Origin: RGIG6353 sp045660745
GTDB lineage: Bacteria > Bacillota > Clostridia > Oscillospirales > SIG627
Assembly: GCA_045660745.1 (NCBI GenBank)
Contig: JAZREJ010000049.1
Coordinates: 1 to 63,412 of the forward strand
Reading direction: 5' to 3'
DNA length: 63,412 nt
Numbering within the stretch: the stretch's first letter is position 1; each line of letters begins with the position of its first letter. Below, in pieces: positions 51,640-61,097 of the stretch. The position numbers and the translations under genes were made by a program. The notes below the pieces were generated by a model that saw nothing but the letters and a program-made list of their open reading frames with translations, had not been told where the DNA came from and did no database searches.

Positions 51640-52593
51640 ATGGCACTTTTTAAGTCTGCGGAAACTGATAAGAAGGTTGACATCCATAAGATGAGTAAAG
51701 CGGCTTATACTTGGAGAGAGATGAAAAAGTACAAGACAGGTTATTTCCTTCTTGCTCCCTTCTACATTCTCTTTACGATATTCGTAATCCTTCCCGTTTT
51801 ACTTTCAATATTCTTCAGCTTTACGTTATTTGACATGCTCCAGGCACCCAAGTGGGTGTTCATGGATAACTACGTTAGATTGTTCCTTGATGACGATATA
51901 TTCCTTCTTGCGATAAAGAACACCCTCATTTTTGCGGGTATCACAGGTCCTGTTTCTTACATGCTGTCACTTCTTTTCGCATGGTTCATCAACGAGCTTT
52001 CACCCAGAATACGTAAGTTTGTAACACTTATATTCTACGCGCCCAGTATTTCAGGTAACGTTTACATTATCTGGACCATCCTCTTCTCAGGTGACCAGTA
52101 CGGTCTTGTAAACGGTTTCCTTATTGACATGGGCATGATAAATACCCCGATTCAGTTCTTCCAGAACCCTGAATACATAATGCCTCTTGTAATTGTAGTT
52201 GCTCTCTGGACCTCACTCGGTACCTCCTTCCTGTCCCTTATTGCGGGCTTCCAGGTTGTTGACCGTACCTTGTACGAGGCAGCCGCTATCGACGGTGTAA
52301 AGAACCGTTGGCAGGAGCTTTGGAGCGTAACACTCCCGACCATGCGTCCTCAGCTTATGTTCGCAGCGGTCATGTCCATCACCGGTGCATTCGGCTTCGG
52401 TGGAATCATCACAGCACTTGTAGGCTTCCCCAGCCCTGATTACTGTGCTCACACTATCATGCACCACTTGCATGACTACGGTGACACACGTTTCGAAATG
52501 GGATATGCTTCGGCGATTGCTACCATCCTCTTCTTCATGCAGATTGGTGCAAACGCTGTAATCAGAAAACTCTTGTCGAAGGTAGGTAAGTGA
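51640..52593 (+). CDS. Carbohydrate ABC transporter permease, MalF/UgpA type (pair 1)
   Basis: A 317-residue protein with six membrane helices. The cytoplasmic EAA loop that docks to the ATPase is 'YEAAAIDGVKNRWQELW' near residue 211. The start follows 'aaaaaggagagaaaattt', 35 bases after the binding-protein gene; the next permease begins two bases later. It forms a heterodimer with the next protein (family knowledge). No ATPase gene is nearby, so a shared MsmK/UgpC-like ATPase elsewhere must energise it (inference). Confidence 0.92.
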   Translation: MALFKSAETDKKVDIHKMSKAAYTWREMKKYKTGYFLLAPFYILFTIFVILPVLLSIFFSFTLFDMLQAPKWVFMDNYVRLFLDDDIFLLAIKNTLIFAGITGPVSYMLSLLFAWFINELSPRIRKFVTLIFYAPSISGNVYIIWTILFSGDQYGLVNGFLIDMGMINTPIQFFQNPEYIMPLVIVVALWTSLGTSFLSLIAGFQVVDRTLYEAAAIDGVKNRWQELWSVTLPTMRPQLMFAAVMSITGAFGFGGIITALVGFPSPDYCAHTIMHHLHDYGDTRFEMGYASAIATILFFMQIGANAVIRKLLSKVGK

Positions 52594-52594
52594 T

Positions 52595-53467
52595 ATGGCG
52601 AAACTAAGAATCAAAAAGTCAACACATGCGCTCAACCGTTCCTTGGCAGGAGACATGAGCGTTACCGGTATACTTGTCATATTCGGTATATTTATGGCAT
52701 TCCCCATGGTTTACACCGTAGTTCAGTCGCTCAAGCCCCTGAACGAGCTTTGGATGTTCCCGCCTCGTTTCTACGTTGTTAACCCCACGTTTAAGAACTT
52801 CTCAGATTTGTTCTACCTCATGTCAACGTCATGGGTACCCTTCTCAAGATACATATTCAATACGATATTTATCTCAATCTGCGGTACTTTCGGAAACGTT
52901 ATGCTTGCATCCTTTGCGGCATATGCAATCGCAAAGATCAAGTTCCCGGGACGTAAATTCTTGTTCTCAATCATCGTTTACTCCCTCATGTTCAACTCCA
53001 CCGTTACTTCCATTACAAACTTCTTGTCAATGTCTATGTTCGGTTGGGTAGATACATATCTTGCAATCGTTGTTCCTGCAGTTGCAGGTCCTATGGGTCT
53101 TTACCTTATGAAGCAGTTTATGGATACCTCCGTTCCCGACTCTGTACTTGAGTCTGCTCGTCTTGACGGTGCATCAGAGTGGAAGATCCTTTGGAAACTC
53201 GTAATGCCCATGGTTAAGCCCGCTTGGATGACACTTATCATCTTCTCATTCCAGGGACTCTGGAATCAGGGTGCATCGGTTTACATCTTCAGCGAAGAAC
53301 TTAAGACCTTCCCCTATGCGATAAGCCAGATTATGACAGGCGGTATCGCGAGAGCGGGTGCTTCTGCGGCTTCCGCGGTTATAACGATGATAGTACCTAT
53401 CGTAGTATTCATCTTATCACAGAGCCAGGTTATCCAGACGATGTCTTCGTCGGGTATGAAAGACTAA
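52595..53467 (+). CDS. Carbohydrate ABC transporter permease, MalG/UgpE type (pair 1)
   Basis: A 290-residue protein with six membrane helices and the EAA loop 'LESARLDGASEWKILW' near residue 187. The N-terminal 'FPMVYTVVQSLKPLNELW' is typical of the MalG partner. The C-terminus ends at 'QSQVIQTMSSSGMKD'. It is two bases downstream of its MalF-type partner and 18 bases before the NHL/YIP1 gene, in one operon. Confidence 0.92.
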   Translation: MAKLRIKKSTHALNRSLAGDMSVTGILVIFGIFMAFPMVYTVVQSLKPLNELWMFPPRFYVVNPTFKNFSDLFYLMSTSWVPFSRYIFNTIFISICGTFGNVMLASFAAYAIAKIKFPGRKFLFSIIVYSLMFNSTVTSITNFLSMSMFGWVDTYLAIVVPAVAGPMGLYLMKQFMDTSVPDSVLESARLDGASEWKILWKLVMPMVKPAWMTLIIFSFQGLWNQGASVYIFSEELKTFPYAISQIMTGGIARAGASAASAVITMIVPIVVFILSQSQVIQTMSSSGMKD

Positions 53468-53485
53468 AAGGGGAGGATATATATA

Positions 53486-55621
53486 ATGAAATTTACAAAA
53501 ATATCAATAGTTTCACTTATTCTTGCACTCCTCTTCTCCTTCGGAGCACTTGCGGCAGTTCCGTATACCACCTATACATATGATATAGACGGAAATATGG
53601 CACTTTCTCCCGATGCGTATGTTCCCGACAGACTTATCGACTCGGAAGACCTTCTTCTCGCAACACCCCTCAGCAGTGCAAAAGACCTCTTTGTAGATAG
53701 CCGCGGATGGCTTTACATCGCGGATACAAAGAACAGCAGAATTCTAATTTGTGACGAAGATTACAATGTAATCAGATCTCTCGGTCAGTTCTATAACCAG
53801 AACGGAATCATGGACTCTCTTGCAGAGCCTCAGGGCGTATTCGTAAACGAGATTGAAGTATACGTTGCGGATACTGAAAACAGCCGAATCGTTGTTTTTG
53901 ACCGATTCACAGGTGATTTTGACCGTACAATTGAACAGCCCAGCGCTGACGTTATTCCCGAGGGAAGCACTTACAAGCCGGCTGCTGTTGCTGTTGATAC
54001 CGCAGGAAGAATTTACGTTGTATCTTCTACAACCACCTACGGTGTTATCTCAATGGATTCCGACGGAACCTTCCTCGGATTCCTTGGAGCACAGAAGACC
54101 ACTCCCTCTGCATTTGATATTTTCTGGCGTAACTTCCAGACTAAAGCACAGAGAGCACAGAGACTTCAGAACGTGCCTACCGAGTATAACAACATCACAA
54201 TAGACGAAGCAGGCTTCATTTACGTTACAACATCTACTATCGATGCAGGCTCACAGCAGAGCGCAATCGATTCCAAGAGCAAGGCTGCTGACTACGCTCC
54301 TGTTAAGAAGCTTAACCCCAAGGGACACGACGTTATGAACCGTAACGGTTTCTATCCTCCCTCAGGTGAAGTTAAGGTAGAGCAGGAAGGAATGGGCGAC
54401 GGTGATATCACAGGCCCCTCCAAGATTATTGACGTAGCACTCGGCCCGAACGGAATGTGGTCCATCATCGACGAAAAGAGAAGTAAAGTATTTACCTACG
54501 ATGAAGACGGTAATCTTCTTTACATCTTCGGCGACAAGGGTTCACAGCTCGGTAACATCGACAACATTCAGTCGGTAGTTTACAAGGGCACTGACATGCT
54601 CATCCTTGATAAATCCAAGGATACAATTACTATCTATAAGCGCACAGAGTACGGCGATACCCTCGCAGCTGCTCTTGAAAACACTCAGCAGAGACTTTAT
54701 GACCGCGCAGTTATCTACTGGCAGGAAATCCTCCAGAAGAACTCAAACTTCGACATGGCGTATATCGGAATCGGCGATAGCCTTTACCGTCAGGGCGACT
54801 ATGAAGAAGCAATGGAAATGTATCAGATGGCATATGCTGTTGAAGATTACTCAAACTCCTTCAAGCAGATTCGTAAGGACTGGATGGAGAAGTGGATCTG
54901 GATAGTACCGCTGGTAGTAATTGCATTCTTTATGCTTGTCTCAAGATTCTTCAAGTATGCTAACAAGGTTAACGCAGCAGGTCAGGTAACAAAGGAAAAG
55001 AGAAGCTTTAAGGAAACCCTCCTTTATGCTTTCCATATCATATTCCATCCGTTCGACGGCTTCTGGGATATGAAGCATGAAAAACGAGGCAGCATGAAAG
55101 CGGCTGTTACTATCGTTATCATCACTATTCTTTCCTTTATTTATCAATCAGCAGGTACCGCTTACATCTTCAACCCTGATTCTAAGGGTATCAGCTACAT
55201 GGGAGAAACACTCGGTGTACTTCTTCCTTACTTCCTTTGGGGTATTGCAAACTGGTGTCTTACCACCCTCTTTGACGGTGAAGGTAAGATGAAGGATATT
55301 TTCATGGCAACCGGATACGCTATGCTTCCTATCCCCATGATGGTTATTCCTACCACCATTTGCTCTAACTTCCTTCTTCTTGAAGAAGGTGCTATCCTCA
55401 CCATGATCAACACTATCGGTTTTGTATGGGCAGGATTCCTCATCTTCTTCGCAATGAGCGTTATTCACGACTACCCTGTTGGAAAGAACGTTGTTATGTG
55501 TATTTCCACCATCGTAGGCATGGCGTTCATCATGTTCCTCGGAGTACTCTTCTCGGGTCTTCTCGGAAAGATCGTTTCATTTGTTTATAATGTTTATGTC
55601 GAATTGTCATACAGACTGTAG
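53486..55621 (+). CDS. NHL propeller, TPR and YIP1-domain membrane protein
   Basis: A 711-residue protein with three parts. After a signal/anchor (residues 5-23), residues about 55-385 carry NHL-like repeats ('DLFVDSRGWLYIADTKNS', 'GVFVNEIEVYVADTENS'), forming a propeller outside the cell. Residues about 390-455 look like a TPR pair ('IGIGDSLYRQGDYEEAMEMY'). A membrane helix near 470 is followed by a Yip1-like region (about 505-711) with several helices. It sits between transporter genes and may connect an external binding propeller to the membrane. The ATG follows 'aaaggggaggatatata'. Function is unknown. Confidence 0.8.
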   Translation: MKFTKISIVSLILALLFSFGALAAVPYTTYTYDIDGNMALSPDAYVPDRLIDSEDLLLATPLSSAKDLFVDSRGWLYIADTKNSRILICDEDYNVIRSLGQFYNQNGIMDSLAEPQGVFVNEIEVYVADTENSRIVVFDRFTGDFDRTIEQPSADVIPEGSTYKPAAVAVDTAGRIYVVSSTTTYGVISMDSDGTFLGFLGAQKTTPSAFDIFWRNFQTKAQRAQRLQNVPTEYNNITIDEAGFIYVTTSTIDAGSQQSAIDSKSKAADYAPVKKLNPKGHDVMNRNGFYPPSGEVKVEQEGMGDGDITGPSKIIDVALGPNGMWSIIDEKRSKVFTYDEDGNLLYIFGDKGSQLGNIDNIQSVVYKGTDMLILDKSKDTITIYKRTEYGDTLAAALENTQQRLYDRAVIYWQEILQKNSNFDMAYIGIGDSLYRQGDYEEAMEMYQMAYAVEDYSNSFKQIRKDWMEKWIWIVPLVVIAFFMLVSRFFKYANKVNAAGQVTKEKRSFKETLLYAFHIIFHPFDGFWDMKHEKRGSMKAAVTIVIITILSFIYQSAGTAYIFNPDSKGISYMGETLGVLLPYFLWGIANWCLTTLFDGEGKMKDIFMATGYAMLPIPMMVIPTTICSNFLLLEEGAILTMINTIGFVWAGFLIFFAMSVIHDYPVGKNVVMCISTIVGMAFIMFLGVLFSGLLGKIVSFVYNVYVELSYRL

Positions 55622-55638
55622 AATAGGAGGAAAACATA

Positions 55639-58593
55639 ATGAAAATCACAAGATTAATTGTAATTGTACTTGCAATAGTTATGTGTGTAAGTGCACTCAC
55701 ATCTATGTTTGCTCTTCCTGTTCTTGCTGATGAGGCTGATAACACAGAGAAAACAGAAACCACTGAAACCACAGAAACCACCGAAGAAGAGAAAAAAGAA
55801 GATACCTCTTCGACTACAACCACTACCACTACCACTACTAAAAAGCCCACCTTGTCTGAGGATTATACAACCAAGCAGTATGCTACTTTAGATGCTAAGC
55901 TTGAAACCATGGAGCTTGTTTATTCCGCTCACGGTTACGATCTTTTCTATCACAAGGAGACCGGTGAAGTTATAATCGAAAAGACAAGTATGCGTGAGGT
56001 TGACGAGGAAGGCAATATCCTAAAGCGAGGCCAGTATCTTTCCACCAACCCTTACGACGTTTACTTGCCCGATAACAAGGCAACAGAAAAAGAAAAGCTT
56101 CTCAGCCAGATTGTCATCACATATCTTGACAACGGCGAAGAAAAGCAGATCAACTCCTACAACCAGGCAGCTCTTCTCAATCAGATCAAGATGCAGAAGA
56201 TTCGTGGCGGTATCCGTGTAGAGTATACTATCGGTAAATCGTCCGCTAAGAGAACCGTTCCCTTCATGATTCCTAAGGAAAGACTTGAGACAATGATTCT
56301 TGAGCCGATGAAGGAGCAGGATAAGGATGCTTATGATAAACTCAAGAGCTACTACGTTCTCCGTGACCCCGCAGATCCTACACTCACCGAGAGCGAAAGA
56401 CAGACACTGTACCAGACACTCCCCGCAACACGTACGGTAGGTGCTATATACGTGCTCGAGTCCACTGTTGCTGAGGTTGAGCGTGAGCTTAACATGTTCG
56501 AGAGATGGATTCTCGGCTATACCAAGTACACATACGATGATGTACTTAAGGACCATGAAAAATGTAACTATACCGGTCTTACAAAGACTCCCGCCGTATT
56601 CCGTATGGCGCTTGAGTACTATGTAACAGAGGAAGGTCTTGAGGTAAGACTTCCTGCGAGCGGTATCCGTTATGACTCCGTTCTTTACAAGCTTAAGAAC
56701 ATCCACATTCTTCCTTTCTTCGGTGCATACAACAAGGCGCAGAAGGGATATGCACTCATTCCCGACGGATCCGGTACACTCGTAAGATTTGAAGACACCA
56801 AGCCTTCTACATCCACTACCATCACCTCTAACCTTTACGGTGGTGACTATTCCTTCTACACTCAGAATATAGTTGCTAACATGCAGCCTTGGGTACTTCC
56901 TGTATTCGGTATGGTTGAGCTTACCGAATCTCAGGTTGAGGTATATAACGAGGTTGAGATGGATGACGGAAACGGTGGAACGGTTACTGTTCTTGAAAAG
57001 GGATATGAGACCGTATCCGAGCCTAAAGGATTCTTCGCTATCGTAACAGAAGGCGATTCCATGATGCAGCTTTCAACCGCTTCCGGAGGACTTCTTAATA
57101 AGTACTTCACAGCATTCCCCATTGCAACTCCCAGACCCAGCGATACATATCCCCTTGACGGTATTTCCGTTTCGGGTAACATCGCAACCTGGACTGTTGA
57201 AACTCAGAAGAAATACACAGGAAGCTACAGAATTAAGTATTTCATGCTCTGGGGCGAGGAAGAATCCACCTATGTAAATATGGCTAAGGTATACCGCGAG
57301 TACCTCGAAAAGAACGAAACTCTTTCAGCGGTAGAGGATGACGGAGAAGGCGTTGAGCTCTTCCTTGAAACCTTCGGTGCTATCGATACAACCGAGCGTA
57401 TGTTCGGTGTGCCCGTTGATGTAAAGAAGGCACTTACCTCCTTTAACGATGCAAAGACCATGATTAATGATCTTGCAGGCTATGGTATTACAAACCTTTC
57501 CATCAAGTACAGAGGTTGGGCAAATGGAGGTCTTGATGCAACAGCTCCCACAAAGATAGATGTTGTTGATGAGCTTGGCGGCAAGAGCGGACTCGTAAAC
57601 CTCATTAAGTATGCAAACGAAAAGGGCGTAGAAATATTCCCCGATCTTGATTACACCTACATTTCAAACTACTCATTCACTGATAAGTTTGACGCAAAGG
57701 ACGATACTGTAAAGACCGTCGACAATCGTTCGGCAGTTCACAGAACATACGATCCTGTGTTACAGTATTACGTAAAGGACGGCTCACTCATTATTTCTCC
57801 CAACAAGATCCTCGGATTCTGGAGAAACATCGAGAAGACCTACTCAGGTCTTGGAACAACAGGCGTTTCCTTTGCAACACTCGGCTCTGAGCTTAACTCC
57901 GACCATAACGAGGACGATTCACTCAACCGTGAAAACTCTAAGACAAGAATCTCTGAGTTCCTTTCAGAGGTTAAGAGCAAGGGCTATGATATCCTTGTTG
58001 ATCAGGGTAACTCATACACACTTGCATACGCTAACAACATTCTCAACGTACCGCTTGACTCCAGTAACCGTTACGTTGCAAGTGAGTCAGTTCCCTTCAT
58101 CGGTATGGTACTCCACGGATACAAGACCTTTGCAGGTGAAGCTATCAACCTTGCAGGTGATTACACCTACAACGTTCTCAAGACTGTAGAAAACGGCGCA
58201 ACTCCTTACTTTATCCTCTCGTATAAGAATCAGAACTCTCTTAAGACCAGCAAGGATTACAGTAAGTATTATTCAATTCGTTACAACATTTGGTTGCCCG
58301 ACCTTGTAGAGACCTATCAGACACTCGACCTTATCCTTGATCCTGTTAAGGATGCTAAGATAGACAATCACACATTCGTTAACGAGCGTCGTGTGATAGT
58401 TACCTACGAAAACGGCATTTCCTATGAAATTGATTACAGTACAAACGTACTTATCGCTATGAACAATGGTGAGGCACAGTACACAATAGACTTCGAACAG
58501 AATACAGTAACCGAAGGCGATGCAACCTATTCAATCGCTGAATATCTTGCAAAGAACGGCTACACAGTTTATTCTGACAAAGCAGAAAACTAA
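55639..58593 (+). CDS. Large secreted DUF5696-type protein, possible glycoside hydrolase-like
   Basis: A 984-residue protein with a signal peptide (about 1-31), then a Thr/Glu- and Thr-rich low-complexity linker (about 32-76). The central part is beta-rich ('YDLFYHKETGEVIIEKTS', 'GYALIPDGSGTLVRFED'), and the C-terminal half has a TIM-barrel look: 'AGYGITNLSIKYRGWANGG', 'VEIFPDLDYTYIS' and 'GYDILVDQGNSYTLAYA', with conserved acids. This fits the DUF5696 family, which resembles glycoside hydrolases but has no proven activity. It may process the glycan that the neighbours import. No catalytic pair can be assigned from sequence alone. Confidence 0.78.
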   Translation: MKITRLIVIVLAIVMCVSALTSMFALPVLADEADNTEKTETTETTETTEEEKKEDTSSTTTTTTTTTKKPTLSEDYTTKQYATLDAKLETMELVYSAHGYDLFYHKETGEVIIEKTSMREVDEEGNILKRGQYLSTNPYDVYLPDNKATEKEKLLSQIVITYLDNGEEKQINSYNQAALLNQIKMQKIRGGIRVEYTIGKSSAKRTVPFMIPKERLETMILEPMKEQDKDAYDKLKSYYVLRDPADPTLTESERQTLYQTLPATRTVGAIYVLESTVAEVERELNMFERWILGYTKYTYDDVLKDHEKCNYTGLTKTPAVFRMALEYYVTEEGLEVRLPASGIRYDSVLYKLKNIHILPFFGAYNKAQKGYALIPDGSGTLVRFEDTKPSTSTTITSNLYGGDYSFYTQNIVANMQPWVLPVFGMVELTESQVEVYNEVEMDDGNGGTVTVLEKGYETVSEPKGFFAIVTEGDSMMQLSTASGGLLNKYFTAFPIATPRPSDTYPLDGISVSGNIATWTVETQKKYTGSYRIKYFMLWGEEESTYVNMAKVYREYLEKNETLSAVEDDGEGVELFLETFGAIDTTERMFGVPVDVKKALTSFNDAKTMINDLAGYGITNLSIKYRGWANGGLDATAPTKIDVVDELGGKSGLVNLIKYANEKGVEIFPDLDYTYISNYSFTDKFDAKDDTVKTVDNRSAVHRTYDPVLQYYVKDGSLIISPNKILGFWRNIEKTYSGLGTTGVSFATLGSELNSDHNEDDSLNRENSKTRISEFLSEVKSKGYDILVDQGNSYTLAYANNILNVPLDSSNRYVASESVPFIGMVLHGYKTFAGEAINLAGDYTYNVLKTVENGATPYFILSYKNQNSLKTSKDYSKYYSIRYNIWLPDLVETYQTLDLILDPVKDAKIDNHTFVNERRVIVTYENGISYEIDYSTNVLIAMNNGEAQYTIDFEQNTVTEGDATYSIAEYLAKNGYTVYSDKAEN

Positions 58594-58612
58594 GAAAGGG
58601 AGGGGAAAATAA

Positions 58613-59599
58613 ATGGCAACTAACGTTATCACTGAGGCAAAAGCTCCTGCAGTAAAGCCTCCCAAGAAGAGAAAACCCGCCTCTCTTGACAGAAAGAAAG
58701 CTCGTGCAGGCTGGTTCTTCGTCCTTCCTTTCGTGCTTATATTCGTAATAGTTTATATTCCTATCATAGTAGACTCTATCACATTCTCGTTCAATGAACT
58801 TGAGATTCTTCAGCGAGGCGGTTACGAGCTTATCTACGTAGGAATGGATAACTACTCGGATGCGATCCTTGAAGACGCAGGCTTCGTTCCCGCACTTGTC
58901 AGCGGTATGCGACAGCTGATACTTGATATCCCGGCAATCGTAATATTCTCACTGTTTATGGCTATTCTTCTTAACGAGAAAATGGTGGGAAGAACGTTGT
59001 TCCGTGCTATCTTCTTCATACCCGTTATTCTTTCTTCGGGTATCATCGACTCGCTCGACCAGTCCAACGCCATGATGAACTATATGTCTGACTCAAGTGC
59101 AGCAGGCTTAGAGGAGGAAGGCGCAGCGTCAGCGACCGATATTATTTCGGCAATAGATATTCAAAAGCTCTTCTCAAACATGAAAATCGGTGAAGGTCTT
59201 CTTGATTACGTTGTCGGTATCGTAAACGATATTTATAACGTCGTTAACCGTTCCGGTGTACAGATGCTTATATTCCTTTCGGGTCTCCAGTCTATCAACC
59301 CCGCGATCTATGAATCCTGTAAGATAGACGGTGCATCCGCATGGGAAACCTTCTGGAAGATAACCTTCCCGATGATAAGCCCGATGATAATGGTTAATAC
59401 GATCTACACAGTTATTGACTCGTTTACTTCTAAGAGTAACTCGGTTATGGCGTATATCAGAGGTGTATACGACTCAGCCGCAAACGGACAGGTTCTTTCA
59501 TCTGCAATGAGCTGGATGTACTTCCTCATCGTTATCTTGCTTATCCTTATCGTAGCAGGTATTCTTTCGATGTACATCTTCTATCAGAGAAGAGATTAA
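58613..59599 (+). CDS. Carbohydrate ABC transporter permease, MalF/UgpA type (pair 2)
   Basis: A 328-residue protein with six membrane helices and the EAA loop 'YESCKIDGASAWETFW' near residue 233. A hydrophilic insert of roughly 60 residues (about 150-212, acidic 'GLEEEGAASATDI') interrupts the usual helix spacing and probably forms an extracytoplasmic loop. The start follows 'gaaagggaggggaaaata', 20 bases after the DUF5696 gene. The sequence is clearly different from pair 1, so this is a second transporter and not a recent duplication. Confidence 0.9.
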   Translation: MATNVITEAKAPAVKPPKKRKPASLDRKKARAGWFFVLPFVLIFVIVYIPIIVDSITFSFNELEILQRGGYELIYVGMDNYSDAILEDAGFVPALVSGMRQLILDIPAIVIFSLFMAILLNEKMVGRTLFRAIFFIPVILSSGIIDSLDQSNAMMNYMSDSSAAGLEEEGAASATDIISAIDIQKLFSNMKIGEGLLDYVVGIVNDIYNVVNRSGVQMLIFLSGLQSINPAIYESCKIDGASAWETFWKITFPMISPMIMVNTIYTVIDSFTSKSNSVMAYIRGVYDSAANGQVLSSAMSWMYFLIVILLILIVAGILSMYIFYQRRD

Positions 59600-59617
59600 G
59601 GAAAGGAGGATATTAAA

Positions 59618-60649
59618 ATGGATTCACCTAAGGTTCTAAAAAACAGCAAAAGAAAAATCAAAGTTGAATTTGAACGTACGAGCTTTATCACGAGAATGAA
59701 AGCAAAGTATCTGTCGGGCGCATTCTTCGGCAGACTTATCTGGAAACTTTTCAGACTTGTTCTTCTCATTGGTATATCATACATTATCCTCTTCCCGTTC
59801 TTTACTAAGATCGCCGGTTCCTTCATGAGCCGCGAGGACCTTGTTGACGTAACAGTTCGTCTTATTCCGAGATATCCCACTCTTGACACATATAAGTACA
59901 TTATTCGCGAGAATGATTACTTCTCTGCATTTACAAACACATTCTTCCTTTCTGCAATGTGTGCGTTTGTTCAGACCTTTGTGTGTGCAGTAGTCGGTTA
60001 CGGACTTGCAAAGTTCAAGTTCCGCGGAAATAAGCTCATATTCGCAGCCGTTGTATTCACAATGATAGTACCTCATGAAACTATCAAGCTTTCAATGTAC
60101 ATGAACTTTAAGTTCTTTGACATCTTCGGACTCTACGGAATGCTTAATGAAGCATTACACTTCTCACCGGATGGAAGCATTGACCTTATTAATACTTACT
60201 GGCCAATGTTTATCCTCTCAATTGGTGGTATAGCATTTAAGAACGGTCTTTACATATTCATGATGAGACAGTTCTTCAAGGGCGTTCCCGATGAGCTTGA
60301 AGAAGCAGCTTACATTGACGGTCAGGGTACTTTCGGTACATTCTTCAAGATTATTCTTCCCATATCCATCCCCATGATGATAACGATATTCATCTTCGCA
60401 TTCTCATGGCAGTGGACAGACAACTTCTATACAGACCTCTTCTTTACAAGATCAGGTGCATTGATGATGCCTCGTATCATTACCGTTCCGCCGAGCTTGT
60501 CGGATGACTCCTTTGCGGCACAGGGACTTTACGAATCTTGTATCAAGAATACCTGTGGTCTTCTTATCATTCTCCCTCTTATACTCTTCTACTCATACCT
60601 CCAGAGATATCTTATCCAGGGTATCGAGCGTTCGGGTATCGTCGGCTAA
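59618..60649 (+). CDS. Carbohydrate ABC transporter permease, MalG/UgpE type (pair 2)
   Basis: A 343-residue protein with six membrane helices, a basic N-terminal cytoplasmic stretch (about residues 1-48), and the EAA loop 'EEAAYIDGQGTFGTFF' near residue 230. It ends in 'QRYLIQGIERSGIVG', typical of MalG-type partners. The ATG follows 'aaggaaaggaggatattaaa'. It is the last gene before a strong terminator and so closes the operon that began at 48.1 kb. Confidence 0.92.
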   Translation: MDSPKVLKNSKRKIKVEFERTSFITRMKAKYLSGAFFGRLIWKLFRLVLLIGISYIILFPFFTKIAGSFMSREDLVDVTVRLIPRYPTLDTYKYIIRENDYFSAFTNTFFLSAMCAFVQTFVCAVVGYGLAKFKFRGNKLIFAAVVFTMIVPHETIKLSMYMNFKFFDIFGLYGMLNEALHFSPDGSIDLINTYWPMFILSIGGIAFKNGLYIFMMRQFFKGVPDELEEAAYIDGQGTFGTFFKIILPISIPMMITIFIFAFSWQWTDNFYTDLFFTRSGALMMPRIITVPPSLSDDSFAAQGLYESCIKNTCGLLIILPLILFYSYLQRYLIQGIERSGIVG

Positions 60650-60660
60650 TGAAAAAAACA

Positions 60661-60697
60661 AAAAGGATTTGCGATTATTCGCAAATCCTTTTTTTGT
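60661..60697 (+). terminator. Terminator of the glycan-uptake operon
   Basis: The 12-pair stem aaggatttgcga/tcgcaaatcctt around ttat is followed by a T-run. Confidence 0.92.
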
Positions 60698-61097
60698 TTT
60701 ATTGACGTATCCCAATCAGTATTTAGAATACACCGGAAGAAAATTAAGTGCGTTCTATCCTTTTGATATAGCTTTTCTTTTATACAAACCTAACTTTTTG
60801 AGAGAAAAATGACGTAAATTTGCTGGAAATAGCAAGTTTAATTATGATATAAATTAGTATGAAATAGGTGTATATTATAAGAAAACATATTTGATTTGTC
60901 TTTCAAAATAACTGTTTCATATATTTATATCTACCGGTTAGTGCATTATAAAACTTTGAGATGATTATTTGTGCATATATTACAAAAAAAGCGGTTGCTC
61001 TTTGTTAACCGACTTGTAATACGCACATTTTTAATTGTTTTAGGCAAATACAATTATTAAAGTATATGATATAATTTTTTTGATTTAGGAGGATTTT
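60698..61097. other. AT-rich intergenic region before the second binding protein
   Basis: Four hundred bases without a supportable gene. Weak hairpins are visible near 60816-60839 and 60991-61011. A TATAAT at 61070-61075, 23 bases before the next start, is a likely -10, though no good -35 is seen. No regulator box is recognised. Confidence 0.5.

Noticed and set aside
53853..54203. Long open frames in other reading frames inside the NHL, DUF5696 and binding-protein genes, on both strands
   Set aside because: They lack ribosome-binding sites, overlap well-supported genes completely and have no family-like sequence; they follow from the codon bias of the real frame.
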